The translations under genes were made by a program, and so were the position numbers. Source: DATLAN01 sp035527455 (GTDB lineage Bacteria; Planctomycetota; Planctomycetia; Pirellulales; Thermoguttaceae). Taken from it: a stretch of 11,493 bases of DNA. The notes below the pieces were generated by a model, which saw only the letters and a list, made by a program, of their open reading frames with translations, was not told the DNA's origin and searched no databases. The DNA is taken from assembly GCA_035527455.1 (NCBI GenBank), contig DATLAN010000338.1, forward strand, positions 1-11,493, given 5' to 3'. The number at the start of each line of letters is the position of its first letter. The first letter of the stretch is position 1. Below, one piece after another: positions 1 through 5,057 of the stretch.

Positions 1-246
1 CAGATCAGCGGCGGCGGCGGGGCGGCCGACCCGGCGGCCATCGGCCACCACGGCCACACCCGACAGTTCCAGGACGTGTTGAAGGCCATCAAGAAGGGCA
101 CCCGTCCGGCGGTCGACGGCGCCGAAGGCCGCCGCTCGGTCGAGATCATCCTGGCCGTCTACAAGGCCGCCGAGACCGGCCGCGCGGTGAAGCTGCCGCT
201 GACCAGCGATCCGGTGCTCAAAGCCCGAAAGACGGGCATGTCGTAG
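1..246 (+). CDS. Gfo/Idh/MocA-family oxidoreductase, C-terminal end (partial)
   Basis: The window opens inside a gene read in frame 1, leaving the last 81 codons and a TAG stop. The tail contains HHGHTRQFQDVLKAIKKG, then RPAVDGAEGRRSVEIILAVY and a KLPL ending. This is the usual C-terminal signature of NAD(P)-dependent Gfo/Idh/MocA oxidoreductases: the conserved 'dGaeGRrsvEiilAiY.Sa..G..v.LPl' helix that completes the substrate/dimerisation domain. The catalytic and Rossmann parts lie upstream of the window, so the substrate cannot be named. Many such enzymes act on sugars, inositols or amino sugars. Identification rests on recalled family pattern; the reading frame and stop are directly visible. 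Confidence 0.85.
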   Translation, partial: QISGGGGAADPAAIGHHGHTRQFQDVLKAIKKGTRPAVDGAEGRRSVEIILAVYKAAETGRAVKLPLTSDPVLKARKTGMS

Positions 247-317
247 TACACGCAACTTGTGTCTTACAAGCGACTTGCAATTCCCGCCACCCCCCAATCC
301 TAAATCAGAAATCCCAC

Positions 318-348
318 TTGACAGCGCGGGGGCGGGGCGCTCTATAAT
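318..348 (+). promoter_or_regulatory. Consensus sigma70-type promoter for the PEP-CTERM gene
   Basis: TTGACA lies at 318-323 and TATAAT at 343-348, both exact matches to the housekeeping consensus. The spacer is 19 bp, two longer than ideal, and is almost entirely G/C. Transcription would start near 355, giving a leader of about 190 nt before the ATG at 549. The perfect hexamers stand out against the GC-rich background. Start site and strength are inferred. Confidence 0.7.
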
Positions 349-354
349 CAAGGT

Positions 355-548
355 TCATTCGTGCTTCCTGGCAGGTTTCCGTAACCCGCATCGAGGCAGC
401 GCCGGCATCCCGATGGTTTCCGCGGCTACTCGGGGTAGCCGCCTCCTTGGGGTGCGTTCTGTAATCGTCCCACCCGCTGTGGGCCGGTTTTCCAAGGTTT
501 CATGAGGCGGAGAGAATCCGGCTGTTCTTGCATGGGGAGGCTGAAATC
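355..548 (+). promoter_or_regulatory. Long structured 5' leader (possible regulatory or small RNA)
   Basis: About 190 nt separate the predicted transcription start from the PEP-CTERM start codon. Two hairpins can be seen. One is a perfect 8-bp stem with a 5-nt loop, GCGGCTAC/GTAGCCGC (422-442). The other is a longer imperfect stem closed by GCCGG/CCGGC (483-522) just before the Shine-Dalgarno sequence. I matched no known riboswitch, and the SRP RNA core was looked for and not found. The leader may be a structured UTR or contain a separate small RNA. Confidence 0.35.
534..540 (+). promoter_or_regulatory. Ribosome binding site fixing the PEP-CTERM start
   Basis: GGGGAGG ends 8 nt before the ATG at 549. 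It supports that ATG over the in-frame TTG at 528, which lies upstream of this site and would add seven residues ahead of the signal peptide. Confidence 0.7.
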
Positions 549-1466
549 ATGTCTCGTTTGACGGCGTTTGTTGCCGTGTTGGCTGTTTCTCTTACTCTTA
601 CCGACGGTGCCCAGGGCGGCGGGACCGTGCTTCTTCACGATAGTTTCAACGGGCCCGACGACACTACGGACCTGACTGGCAATACACCACACGACATCCA
701 CCTGAATTCGGACTTGTCCAGCCGCCAAGCCGGCTCTTCTCTGGGAACGATAACCTATCGGTTGGACGTCGGAGGCGGCAATGATCCGCCCTACAGGAAT
801 CCCTACCTATCCAACAATGCACTCGTCATGAAAGGAGGTTCCCTCTACCGCTCCTTGAATCGTTCGCAGATCATTTCTCCGCGTCACGATTTCGTTGATT
901 CGGCAATCGTCGATGACGGCGGCTTCGTCATCGAGTTGATTGTGAATCCCACCGGCGGCAACACCAGTTCCGACTGGTTTGCCGTATCCTTAGGACACAC
1001 CTCGTCGAGCGCCGGGCTGGCCGACAGCTACGAACAGGATGTCACCGATCCCGAGGTGGATTTTGGGATTCTGTTTCGAGGTAGCGGCGTTTTCAATACA
1101 TTCCGCAAAGGAACAGGAGATCCAGGTGGAACCTACGCATCCGGCCATGCGGCGTCGGATTTCTTCGATATCCGTATCGAAGTGGAAACGCAGTCGTTTG
1201 CCCTTGGAGAAATCGCGACGGTACGCACCTTCGTCAACGATCGACCACTCGATATCAGTACGTTGCCCGGTGATGAATTGACGTTGTTATGGGATGGAGA
1301 TGGCACCAACTACATCAGCCTTGAATCTCGCGTTTTGCCATCCGTGCTTGACGACTTCAAGGTTTCAACGATCCCTGAACCTTCCACTTTCATCCTGCTA
1401 GCGATGGGTGCCGTCGGTCTTCTCTTCTATGCGCGGCGGCGGAAACGAAATCGATCCACGGTGTGA
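549..1466 (+). CDS. Exported PEP-CTERM sorting-domain protein
   Basis: A 305-residue protein. It starts with a signal peptide (hydrophobic core from about residue 5, probable cleavage near AQG around 20-23). The C-terminus has the three parts of a PEP-CTERM signal: IPEPSTF at about 275-281, a hydrophobic segment (ILLAMGAVGLLFYA) and a basic tail (RRRKRNR). In families with this signal, an exosortase-like system processes and anchors the protein during export to the surface or extracellular matrix. The middle (about 25-270) is Gly/Asp/Ser-rich with short beta-like stretches and aromatic positions; a concanavalin/LamG-like sandwich is possible but unproven. The gene appears less GC-rich than its neighbours, which may point to a different history. 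It has its own promoter and leader. No exosortase gene lies in this window. Sorting class is well supported; function is unknown. Confidence 0.85.
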   Translation: MSRLTAFVAVLAVSLTLTDGAQGGGTVLLHDSFNGPDDTTDLTGNTPHDIHLNSDLSSRQAGSSLGTITYRLDVGGGNDPPYRNPYLSNNALVMKGGSLYRSLNRSQIISPRHDFVDSAIVDDGGFVIELIVNPTGGNTSSDWFAVSLGHTSSSAGLADSYEQDVTDPEVDFGILFRGSGVFNTFRKGTGDPGGTYASGHAASDFFDIRIEVETQSFALGEIATVRTFVNDRPLDISTLPGDELTLLWDGDGTNYISLESRVLPSVLDDFKVSTIPEPSTFILLAMGAVGLLFYARRRKRNRSTV

Positions 1467-1484
1467 CGGTCGACACCGAGAAAT

Positions 1485-1499
1485 AACCGCGAAGCGGTT
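1485..1499. repeat. Stem-GAA-stem hairpin after the PEP-CTERM stop
   Basis: AACCGC-gaa-GCGGTT is a perfect 6-bp stem with a GAA triloop, 18 nt after the stop codon. Only a short TTT follows it, so it could weaken read-through but is not a classical terminator. It is the first of several hairpins of this design in the block. Confidence 0.5.
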
Positions 1500-1501
1500 T
1501 C

Positions 1502-1692
1502 ACAACAAAGCCCGGGGTCGCGCAGCGCACCCCGGGTAATCGGCCCCAACAACCAACGGAAACCCCGAAGGGGTTTCACAGGGCGCATCCGACATCGTAC
1601 GTCGCCGCCGATTGGTAAAACCCCTGCGGAGTTTCGGACGATTCCGTTGCCTCGTCACCCGGGGTGCGCTGCGCGACCCCGGGCTTTGTTGT
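1502..1692. repeat. 36-bp perfect inverted repeat (arms 1502-1537 and 1657-1692)
   Basis: The arm at 1502-1537 is the exact reverse complement of 1657-1692 over 36 bases, separated by 119 bp. Each arm is itself a hairpin: CCCGGGGT pairs with ACCCCGGG around a GC-rich centre, with one bulged G and a TGC loop, and carries an ACAACAAAG/CTTTGTTGT flank on the outer side. The design looks like two oppositely oriented copies of a REP/BIME-type element. The block fills the gap between convergent genes, so it could also act as a two-way transcription barrier. No transposase lies nearby. Confidence 0.75.
1559..1577. repeat. Stem-GAA-stem hairpin inside the repeat block
   Basis: GAAACCCC-gaa-GGGGTTTC is a perfect 8-bp stem with a GAA triloop. 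A decayed relative lies at 1618-1634 (AAACCCC-tgc-GGAGTTT, one mismatch), and GACCCC-gtt-GGGGTC lies at 1696-1710. All share a C-run/3-nt loop/G-run plan and sit inside or beside the long inverted repeat. Confidence 0.6.
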
Positions 1693-1726
1693 TTCGACCC
1701 CGTTGGGGTCCGGCTCGGCCGTTGGA

Positions 1727-2035
1727 TCACGGCTCTGCGTGTTCGCGAAAGAAATCAGCGACGGCGGCTTTGTCGGCCTTGCCTTCGGCAACGCTTCGCA
1801 CGAGTTGTTCGAAGGCGTTCTCATCCGCGTCGATCTCGACGCTATTGAGCATCAAGAAGATCAGAGCCGCCACGGCGCCGGTTCGTTTGTTGCCGTCGAT
1901 GAAGGGATGGTTCTGGCAAACGTGAAAGAGGTAGGCCGCGGCCATCTCGAACAAGTCTGCGTGCAGATAGCGACCGCCGAAGGTCGCCCTCGGCACTGCT
2001 TCGCCCAGTTCGAGAAACGTTGGGGCGTGCGTCAT
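1727..2035 (-). CDS. doc: Doc/Fic-family toxin, apparently short at the N-terminus
   Basis: A 102-residue protein with the Doc active-site signature HPFIDGNKRTG (about residues 43-53) after the helix DLFEMAAAYLFH. Doc toxins of phage P1 type are Fic-fold kinases that phosphorylate EF-Tu and stop translation; the His and the D-x-N-K-R part of the loop are present. P1 Doc has about 126 residues, and chromosomal relatives usually begin with a segment like 'HADQI.RYGG..GVRD.GLLESA' before 'PRATFGG'. Here FLELGE runs directly into AVPRATFGG, so roughly 25-30 residues seem absent without loss of frame. The start ATG overlaps the antitoxin stop (ATGA at 2032-2035), typical of translational coupling. 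Whether the shortened protein is toxic cannot be told. Family assignment is strong; the deletion is inferred from recalled relatives. Confidence 0.85.
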   Translation of the reverse strand: MTHAPTFLELGEAVPRATFGGRYLHADLFEMAAAYLFHVCQNHPFIDGNKRTGAVAALIFLMLNSVEIDADENAFEQLVRSVAEGKADKAAVADFFREHAEP

Positions 2036-2259
2036 TCGGCCAACCGCCTCAGGGCGCGTCCGTACTTGCGGTTCGTCGTTTCCAGCGCTTTCTCGAACTG
2101 CTTCCGCCGCTTCGGATCACGGACGGGCGAGACGATGAGCACCTGCCCATCGGTGGAGATTTCCAGAGGCGTCTCGGCATCGATTTTCAGCAAGTCGAGC
2201 ACGGCGCGGTCCACGACCAGAGCCAGACTGTTGCCGTGTTTGGTGAGTCGCTTGATCAT
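2032..2259 (-). CDS. AbrB/MazE-type antitoxin of the Doc toxin
   Basis: A 75-residue protein starting at ATG 2259; an in-frame GTG at 2262 would add one residue. A GAGG motif lies 8 nt upstream of the ATG. Residues 1-45 (KRLTKHGNSLALVVDRAVLDLL ... PLEISTDGQVLIVSPV, listed here in two parts) match the swapped-hairpin SpoVT-AbrB DNA-binding fold: K-x-G-N-S, a short helix, then two strands. The charged C-terminal helix, ending NRKYGRALRRLAE, is the likely toxin-binding segment. Such antitoxins bind their own promoter, better when complexed with toxin, and neutralise the toxin. It precedes the toxin gene and overlaps it by 4 nt, the classic order. The pairing AbrB + Doc, rather than Phd + Doc, is a known variant. 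Confidence 0.85.
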   Translation of the reverse strand: MIKRLTKHGNSLALVVDRAVLDLLKIDAETPLEISTDGQVLIVSPVRDPKRRKQFEKALETTNRKYGRALRRLAE

Positions 2260-2276
2260 CACGGCCGCCTCGGTGG

Positions 2277-2304
2277 ATTACCAATGTATTGACATTGTAT
2301 TACC
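2277..2304 (-). promoter_or_regulatory. Probable toxin-antitoxin operator
   Basis: A perfect inverted repeat, CAATGT-ATTG-ACATTG (2282-2297), is flanked by two direct ATTACC copies (2277-2282 and 2299-2304) 22 bp apart, about two helical turns. The AT-rich site is unlike the surrounding GC-rich DNA and overlaps the predicted -10 of the antitoxin promoter. This is where an autoregulating AbrB-type antitoxin would bind. The binding itself is inferred. Confidence 0.6.
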
Positions 2305-2322
2305 GCCGCCGGGAGACGTCAA
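2294..2322 (-). promoter_or_regulatory. Promoter of the antitoxin-toxin operon
   Basis: On the minus strand TTGACG (2322-2317) and TACAAT (2299-2294) are separated by exactly 17 bp. They lie 35 bp ahead of the antitoxin ATG, giving a short leader. The -10 lies inside the palindromic operator candidate, as expected for autorepression. Confidence 0.6.
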
Positions 2323-2333
2323 GTCGGATTCGC

Positions 2334-2365
2334 GGCATCCCCCGGAAAGAGGCCGGCCCCATGCC
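2334..2365 (-). terminator. Possible hairpin terminator after the repeat-rich protein gene
   Basis: Just past the stop at 2374, the minus strand can form GGCAT/ATGCC with an inner CCGG/CCGG stem around a 7-nt loop. There is no U-run, so this is a weak candidate. It separates the upstream gene from the toxin-antitoxin promoter. Confidence 0.3.
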
Positions 2366-2373
2366 GTTCGGGA

Positions 2374-3825
2374 TCAGGGCGTCTGCGTGGCTTCCGGGTC
2401 TTCCAGTCTCACCAGCAGCCATTGCTGGGTCTGGCCGTCGGCGAAGTGGAGCAGCGCGGGCGCGGTGTCGGCGGTCAGGTTCGAGATGCCGGTCTCCATG
2501 ATCGGCGAGGTCTGGCCGGCGACCACCCAGGCGGCGCGTTGGGTCGCTTGGTCGACCATGCCCTCGATCTCGGAGGTCTCTTGGGTCTGCGTGTTGTACA
2601 AGGTGCCGGCCAGGACTCCCTCTTTGCTGACCGCAAGCTGCAGATAGAGCGTGGGTTCGACGCCCGACGATTGGCCGTCTTGCGTCAGAGCGAATACGCC
2701 CAGCGGCAGCCACTCGGTCGTGTCGGCATCCACCTCGGGAACACGGGTGGCGATTTCCTGAGCCTGCAGCGCGTACTCGTCGGCCGTGGCGATCGGCTGG
2801 TCGCCGTAATAGACCGTGTCGCCCTCGTAGTAGACGTTGTCGCCGTAGTTGTAGTAGACCGGCTCGCTCCATCCCCAAGGGAACCAACTCGTGACGGCAG
2901 CCCAGGTCGCCCAGCGGTACGGTCGATTCCATCGCCAATGGGCCCAATGGGGATGGTCTTTCCAGAAGTCCCAGCGCGGCGGATGCCTGTGGACGTGATC
3001 CCGGATTTCGTCTCTGCGATTCTCCCGCCAGCGCATGCGGTCGTCGCGATCCGTGATCCGCGAGGGCCGGTTGTCAGGCAGTTGCCCGATGCCGGGTCGT
3101 TTGCCGATGCCGGGTCGTTCGCCGATGCCGGGTCGTTCGCCAATGCCGGGTCGTTCGCCGATGCCGGGTCGTTCGCCGATGCCGGGCCGTTCACCGATGC
3201 CGGGTCGTTCGCCAATGCCGGGCCGTTCGCCGATGCCGGGCCGTTCGCCAATGCCCGGTCGTTCACCGATGCCCGGTCGTTCGCCAATGCCGGGCCGTTT
3301 GCTGGGCAATTGTCCCGGGCTGGGCCGGCTTCGGAGAAACTCGGCGACCGCCGCGCTGCCGGCTCCGGCCCCGTCGGCCCGGCCGATTCCGCTGCCCGGC
3401 CGAACGCCTGCTGCCGGTCGTTGCAGATCGAGGAACCTGTCCAACTGTCCTGGGCTGGGCCGCGTGCCGGGCGAGGGTCGCGCTGCCGCCACGGGCCGCC
3501 TGCCCGGCGAAGGCCTCGTTCCCACCGAGGGGCGCGTGCCCGGTAACGGCCGGGTGCCTACGGAGGGGCGCACAGCCGGTCTTGCCGGCGAGGGGCGTGA
3601 AATGCCGGGCCGCGTGGAGGGTCGCATGGCGGCCGAGGGACGACTCATCGAAGGCGAACGGCCGGTGGAGGGTCGTGCGACGCTCCGCCCCCGTGACGCG
3701 CCGCCGGAGAATCCACCCCCGCCGCCGCGCCCGCCGCCGCCGCGCCCGCCACGGCCCAGTGCGTCGTCGGCCGACCACATGCCCATCAGCACCATACCGA
3801 GAATGACAACGGTCCAACGTTTCAT
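2374..3825 (-). CDS. Exported repeat-rich Arg/Pro/Gly protein with conserved C-terminal domain
   Basis: A 483-residue protein. It starts at ATG 3825, preceded by AAGGGGG 5 nt upstream. Residues 1-24 form a signal peptide (VVILGMVLMGMW core). Then come a Gly/Arg-rich stretch (about 25-42), a degenerate RPS/GTRP-rich zone (about 45-130), twelve tandem hexapeptides of RPGIGE type (about 175-247), and a basic Trp/His/Arg-rich segment with RWDFWKDHPHWAHWRW. A Tyr-rich stretch (VYYNYGDNVYYEGDTVYYGD) leads to an ordered C-terminal domain of about 140 residues. I recall secreted planctomycete proteins with this plan, sometimes loosely labelled 'protocadherin-like'; the function is unknown. The C-terminal half has normal composition, so this is a real gene despite the low-complexity core. 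It probably shares a transcript with the NTF2-like gene 58 bp upstream. An envelope or adhesive role is only a guess. Confidence 0.8.
   Translation of the reverse strand: MKRWTVVILGMVLMGMWSADDALGRGGRGGGGRGGGGGFSGGASRGRSVARPSTGRSPSMSRPSAAMRPSTRPGISRPSPARPAVRPSVGTRPLPGTRPSVGTRPSPGRRPVAAARPSPGTRPSPGQLDRFLDLQRPAAGVRPGSGIGRADGAGAGSAAVAEFLRSRPSPGQLPSKRPGIGERPGIGERPGIGERPGIGERPGIGERPGIGERPGIGERPGIGERPGIGERPGIGERPGIGKRPGIGQLPDNRPSRITDRDDRMRWRENRRDEIRDHVHRHPPRWDFWKDHPHWAHWRWNRPYRWATWAAVTSWFPWGWSEPVYYNYGDNVYYEGDTVYYGDQPIATADEYALQAQEIATRVPEVDADTTEWLPLGVFALTQDGQSSGVEPTLYLQLAVSKEGVLAGTLYNTQTQETSEIEGMVDQATQRAAWVVAGQTSPIMETGISNLTADTAPALLHFADGQTQQWLLVRLEDPEATQTP
3086..3301. repeat. Twelve tandem 18-bp repeats coding for RPGIGE-type hexapeptides
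   Basis: Twelve consecutive 18-bp units read on the plus strand as CCRATGCCSGGYCGTTYR. They differ only at a few synonymous positions (for example ccgatg/ccaatg and ggtcg/ggccg), apart from the two end units, which change GIGE to GIGK and GIGQ. Because 18 is a multiple of 3 and units lack stops in other frames, the array creates long spurious reading frames on the opposite strand. Confidence 0.95.
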
Positions 3826-3883
3826 GTCTGCCCCCTTCGAGTTCAGTACGTGTCTATGTTCCCGGGCCGCCTGTGAACGGGCC

Positions 3884-4783
3884 TTACGGTTGGCGCACGA
3901 TGACGACCTCGTCGATGTTGGGAAGAAGCTGGCCGCCGACGACGCGGTTGACCTGTTGCCAGGTGAAGCTGTCCTCGTCCAACGGTCGCAGGATACTCGT
4001 GGACGATGCGATTCTTCCGTCGGGCAGCGTGGCCTTGGTCTTCACCAGCCAGCGATCGCCGCTTCGGGACCAGCTCCCCTCGGCGAATCCCCCGTCGGAA
4101 TCGAAGACCCACGAACGGATCTGTTTTCGCGCCGGGTCCCAGCCGACGAACTCCATGCCGGTGACGTCGACGCGGTCTTCGATCGACACCATGAACGCGC
4201 GGACCAGGAAGTTCCTGTTTCGCGTCCATTGGCACTGCGTGGTGATCGCCTCTCCGCCTTCGCGGTCGATCCAGTCGCCGACCATCCAGTCCAGGTCTTC
4301 GAGTTGCCCGAAATGAGACGGCGGTGCCGGCAACTTCTCCTCCTCGCTCACCCGGTCGATCAGCCATCGGCCCTCGCGCTGGACGTAGACCGCGGTGTAC
4401 TCGCTTTTGACGGGTTCGGCTTCGGGCTCAGTCACGGTTGCCGTGCCCCGTTCGAGGGCCACGTTGGGCGAGAGGAATTCGATCGATTCGGTGGCGACTT
4501 CGAGTTTCGTGTTTTCCGACGCCTCGAACTGTGCGGCGAACTCTTCCGCCAGCGCGTCGCGGCCGGTGATCTGCTCGCCGCCGAGCCGGCTGGTGTAAAC
4601 GCCCTCGGGCGACCAGTGCTCCGCCAGGGCCTTCGCGTCCCGCGCGTTGAAGGCCTTCACGTAGGACTCGACGGCCGCTTCGATGGCGGCCTTGTCGTCG
4701 CCGGTTTCTTGTGCCGGCGCCGCCGCAAGCCCGAGCGAGACGATCGCCCATGACAGCAGGCACGCCGAAACGGATGGTTTCAT
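3884..4783 (-). CDS. Exported two-domain NTF2-like (SnoaL/DUF4440-type) protein
   Basis: A 299-residue protein from ATG 4783. A start further upstream at 4942 would place 53 unrelated residues ahead of a clear signal peptide, so it is not preferred. Residues 1-24 (SWAIVSLGLAAAPAQE) are the signal peptide. Residues about 27-150 form an NTF2-like cone: AAIEAAVESYVKAFNARDAK, HWSPEGVYTSR, GRDALAEEFAAQF and a final YTAVYVQREGRWLIDRV strand, as in the SgcJ/EcaC/DUF4440 group. Residues about 163-299 are a second, beta-rich domain opening with LDWMVGDWIDREGG, with alternating strands (WDPARKQIRSWVFDSDGGFAEG), lipocalin-like or DUF1579-like. NTF2-like folds bind small ligands or act as enzymes, but no catalytic set can be named here. 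It is the first gene of a likely two-gene leftward operon. Confidence 0.8.
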   Translation of the reverse strand: MKPSVSACLLSWAIVSLGLAAAPAQETGDDKAAIEAAVESYVKAFNARDAKALAEHWSPEGVYTSRLGGEQITGRDALAEEFAAQFEASENTKLEVATESIEFLSPNVALERGTATVTEPEAEPVKSEYTAVYVQREGRWLIDRVSEEEKLPAPPSHFGQLEDLDWMVGDWIDREGGEAITTQCQWTRNRNFLVRAFMVSIEDRVDVTGMEFVGWDPARKQIRSWVFDSDGGFAEGSWSRSGDRWLVKTKATLPDGRIASSTSILRPLDEDSFTWQQVNRVVGGQLLPNIDEVVIVRQP

Positions 4784-4787
4784 GGAT

Positions 4788-4794
4788 CCTCCTT
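4788..4794 (-). promoter_or_regulatory. Ribosome binding site fixing the NTF2-like start
   Basis: On the minus strand AAGGAGG stands 4 nt before the ATG at 4783. This near-consensus site immediately before the signal peptide settles the start against the longer frame that begins at 4942. Confidence 0.8.
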
Positions 4795-4895
4795 CGCGTG
4801 ACTGCGCACGCGTGTTCTGCAAGTGTCTCGTGGTTGCGTGAACGCTTCCTAATAGTTCGTACGTCCTGAAAACGAAAGGGCAAGGTTTCCTTGGC

Positions 4896-4975
4896 GGCCA
4901 TGAAAAAACGGCATGGCCCGACGGTGAAAATCTTACCGTCATCCGCGAGACGTGGCTGCATCTCGCGGAGCGAGA
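4896..4975. repeat. Cluster of tandem hairpins in the divergent intergenic region
   Basis: Three consecutive stems can be seen: GGCCATG/CATGGCC (4896-4918, 9-nt loop), ACGGT/ACCGT (4921-4939), and CCGCGAGA/TCTCGCGG (4943-4968, 10-nt loop). The last arm can instead pair downstream as TCTCGC-gga-GCGAGA (4961-4975), so two folds exclude each other. The minus strand of the final part begins TAGCCATCTCGC, a plan shared with the element at 10861-10928. The region lies between divergent transcription units and may be a repeat insertion or a regulatory structure. Confidence 0.55.
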
Positions 4976-4998
4976 TGGCTACTATGGCTCGTGTTGCG

Positions 4999-5026
4999 TT
5001 GCACGGGCGGTGATTTGGACTACAAT
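4999..5026 (+). promoter_or_regulatory. Candidate promoter of the hydrolase operon
   Basis: TTGCAC (4999-5004) and TACAAT (5021-5026) are 16 bp apart. They lie 31 bp before the ATG at 5058, giving a leader of about 25 nt. The position argues against the in-frame GTG at 5010, because the -10 would then lie inside the gene. The match is moderate. Confidence 0.4.
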
Positions 5027-5057
5027 GGACGCGATCGCTCATGAACCAGGTGATGTC

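Noticed and set aside
256..270. Small hairpin after the oxidoreductase stop as a terminator
   Set aside because: The stem CTTGT/ACAAG is only 5 bp with low GC and no T-run, too weak to call.
349..527. SRP RNA or other housekeeping RNA in the PEP-CTERM leader
   Set aside because: The conserved GGAAGGAAGCAG-type core of SRP RNA is absent, and no tmRNA, 6S or RNase P hallmark was seen.
1664..2647. Plus-strand open frame across the toxin-antitoxin pair
   Set aside because: The opposite strand encodes clear Doc and AbrB motifs with ATGA coupling and a promoter. The plus frame has no features.
3086..3301. CRISPR-like array
   Set aside because: Units are contiguous 18-bp repeats with no unique spacers and encode a regular hexapeptide, so this is a coding tandem repeat.
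3035..4753. Long plus-strand open frame opposite the repeat protein and NTF2-like genes
   Set aside because: It is an artefact of the 18-bp array and GC-rich codon bias. It has no recognisable domain, and both minus-strand genes have signal peptides, ribosome sites and domain structure.
4800..4870. Promoter for the leftward NTF2-like operon
   Set aside because: The best pair found, TTTCGT with TATTAG at 17 bp, is too far from consensus to annotate.
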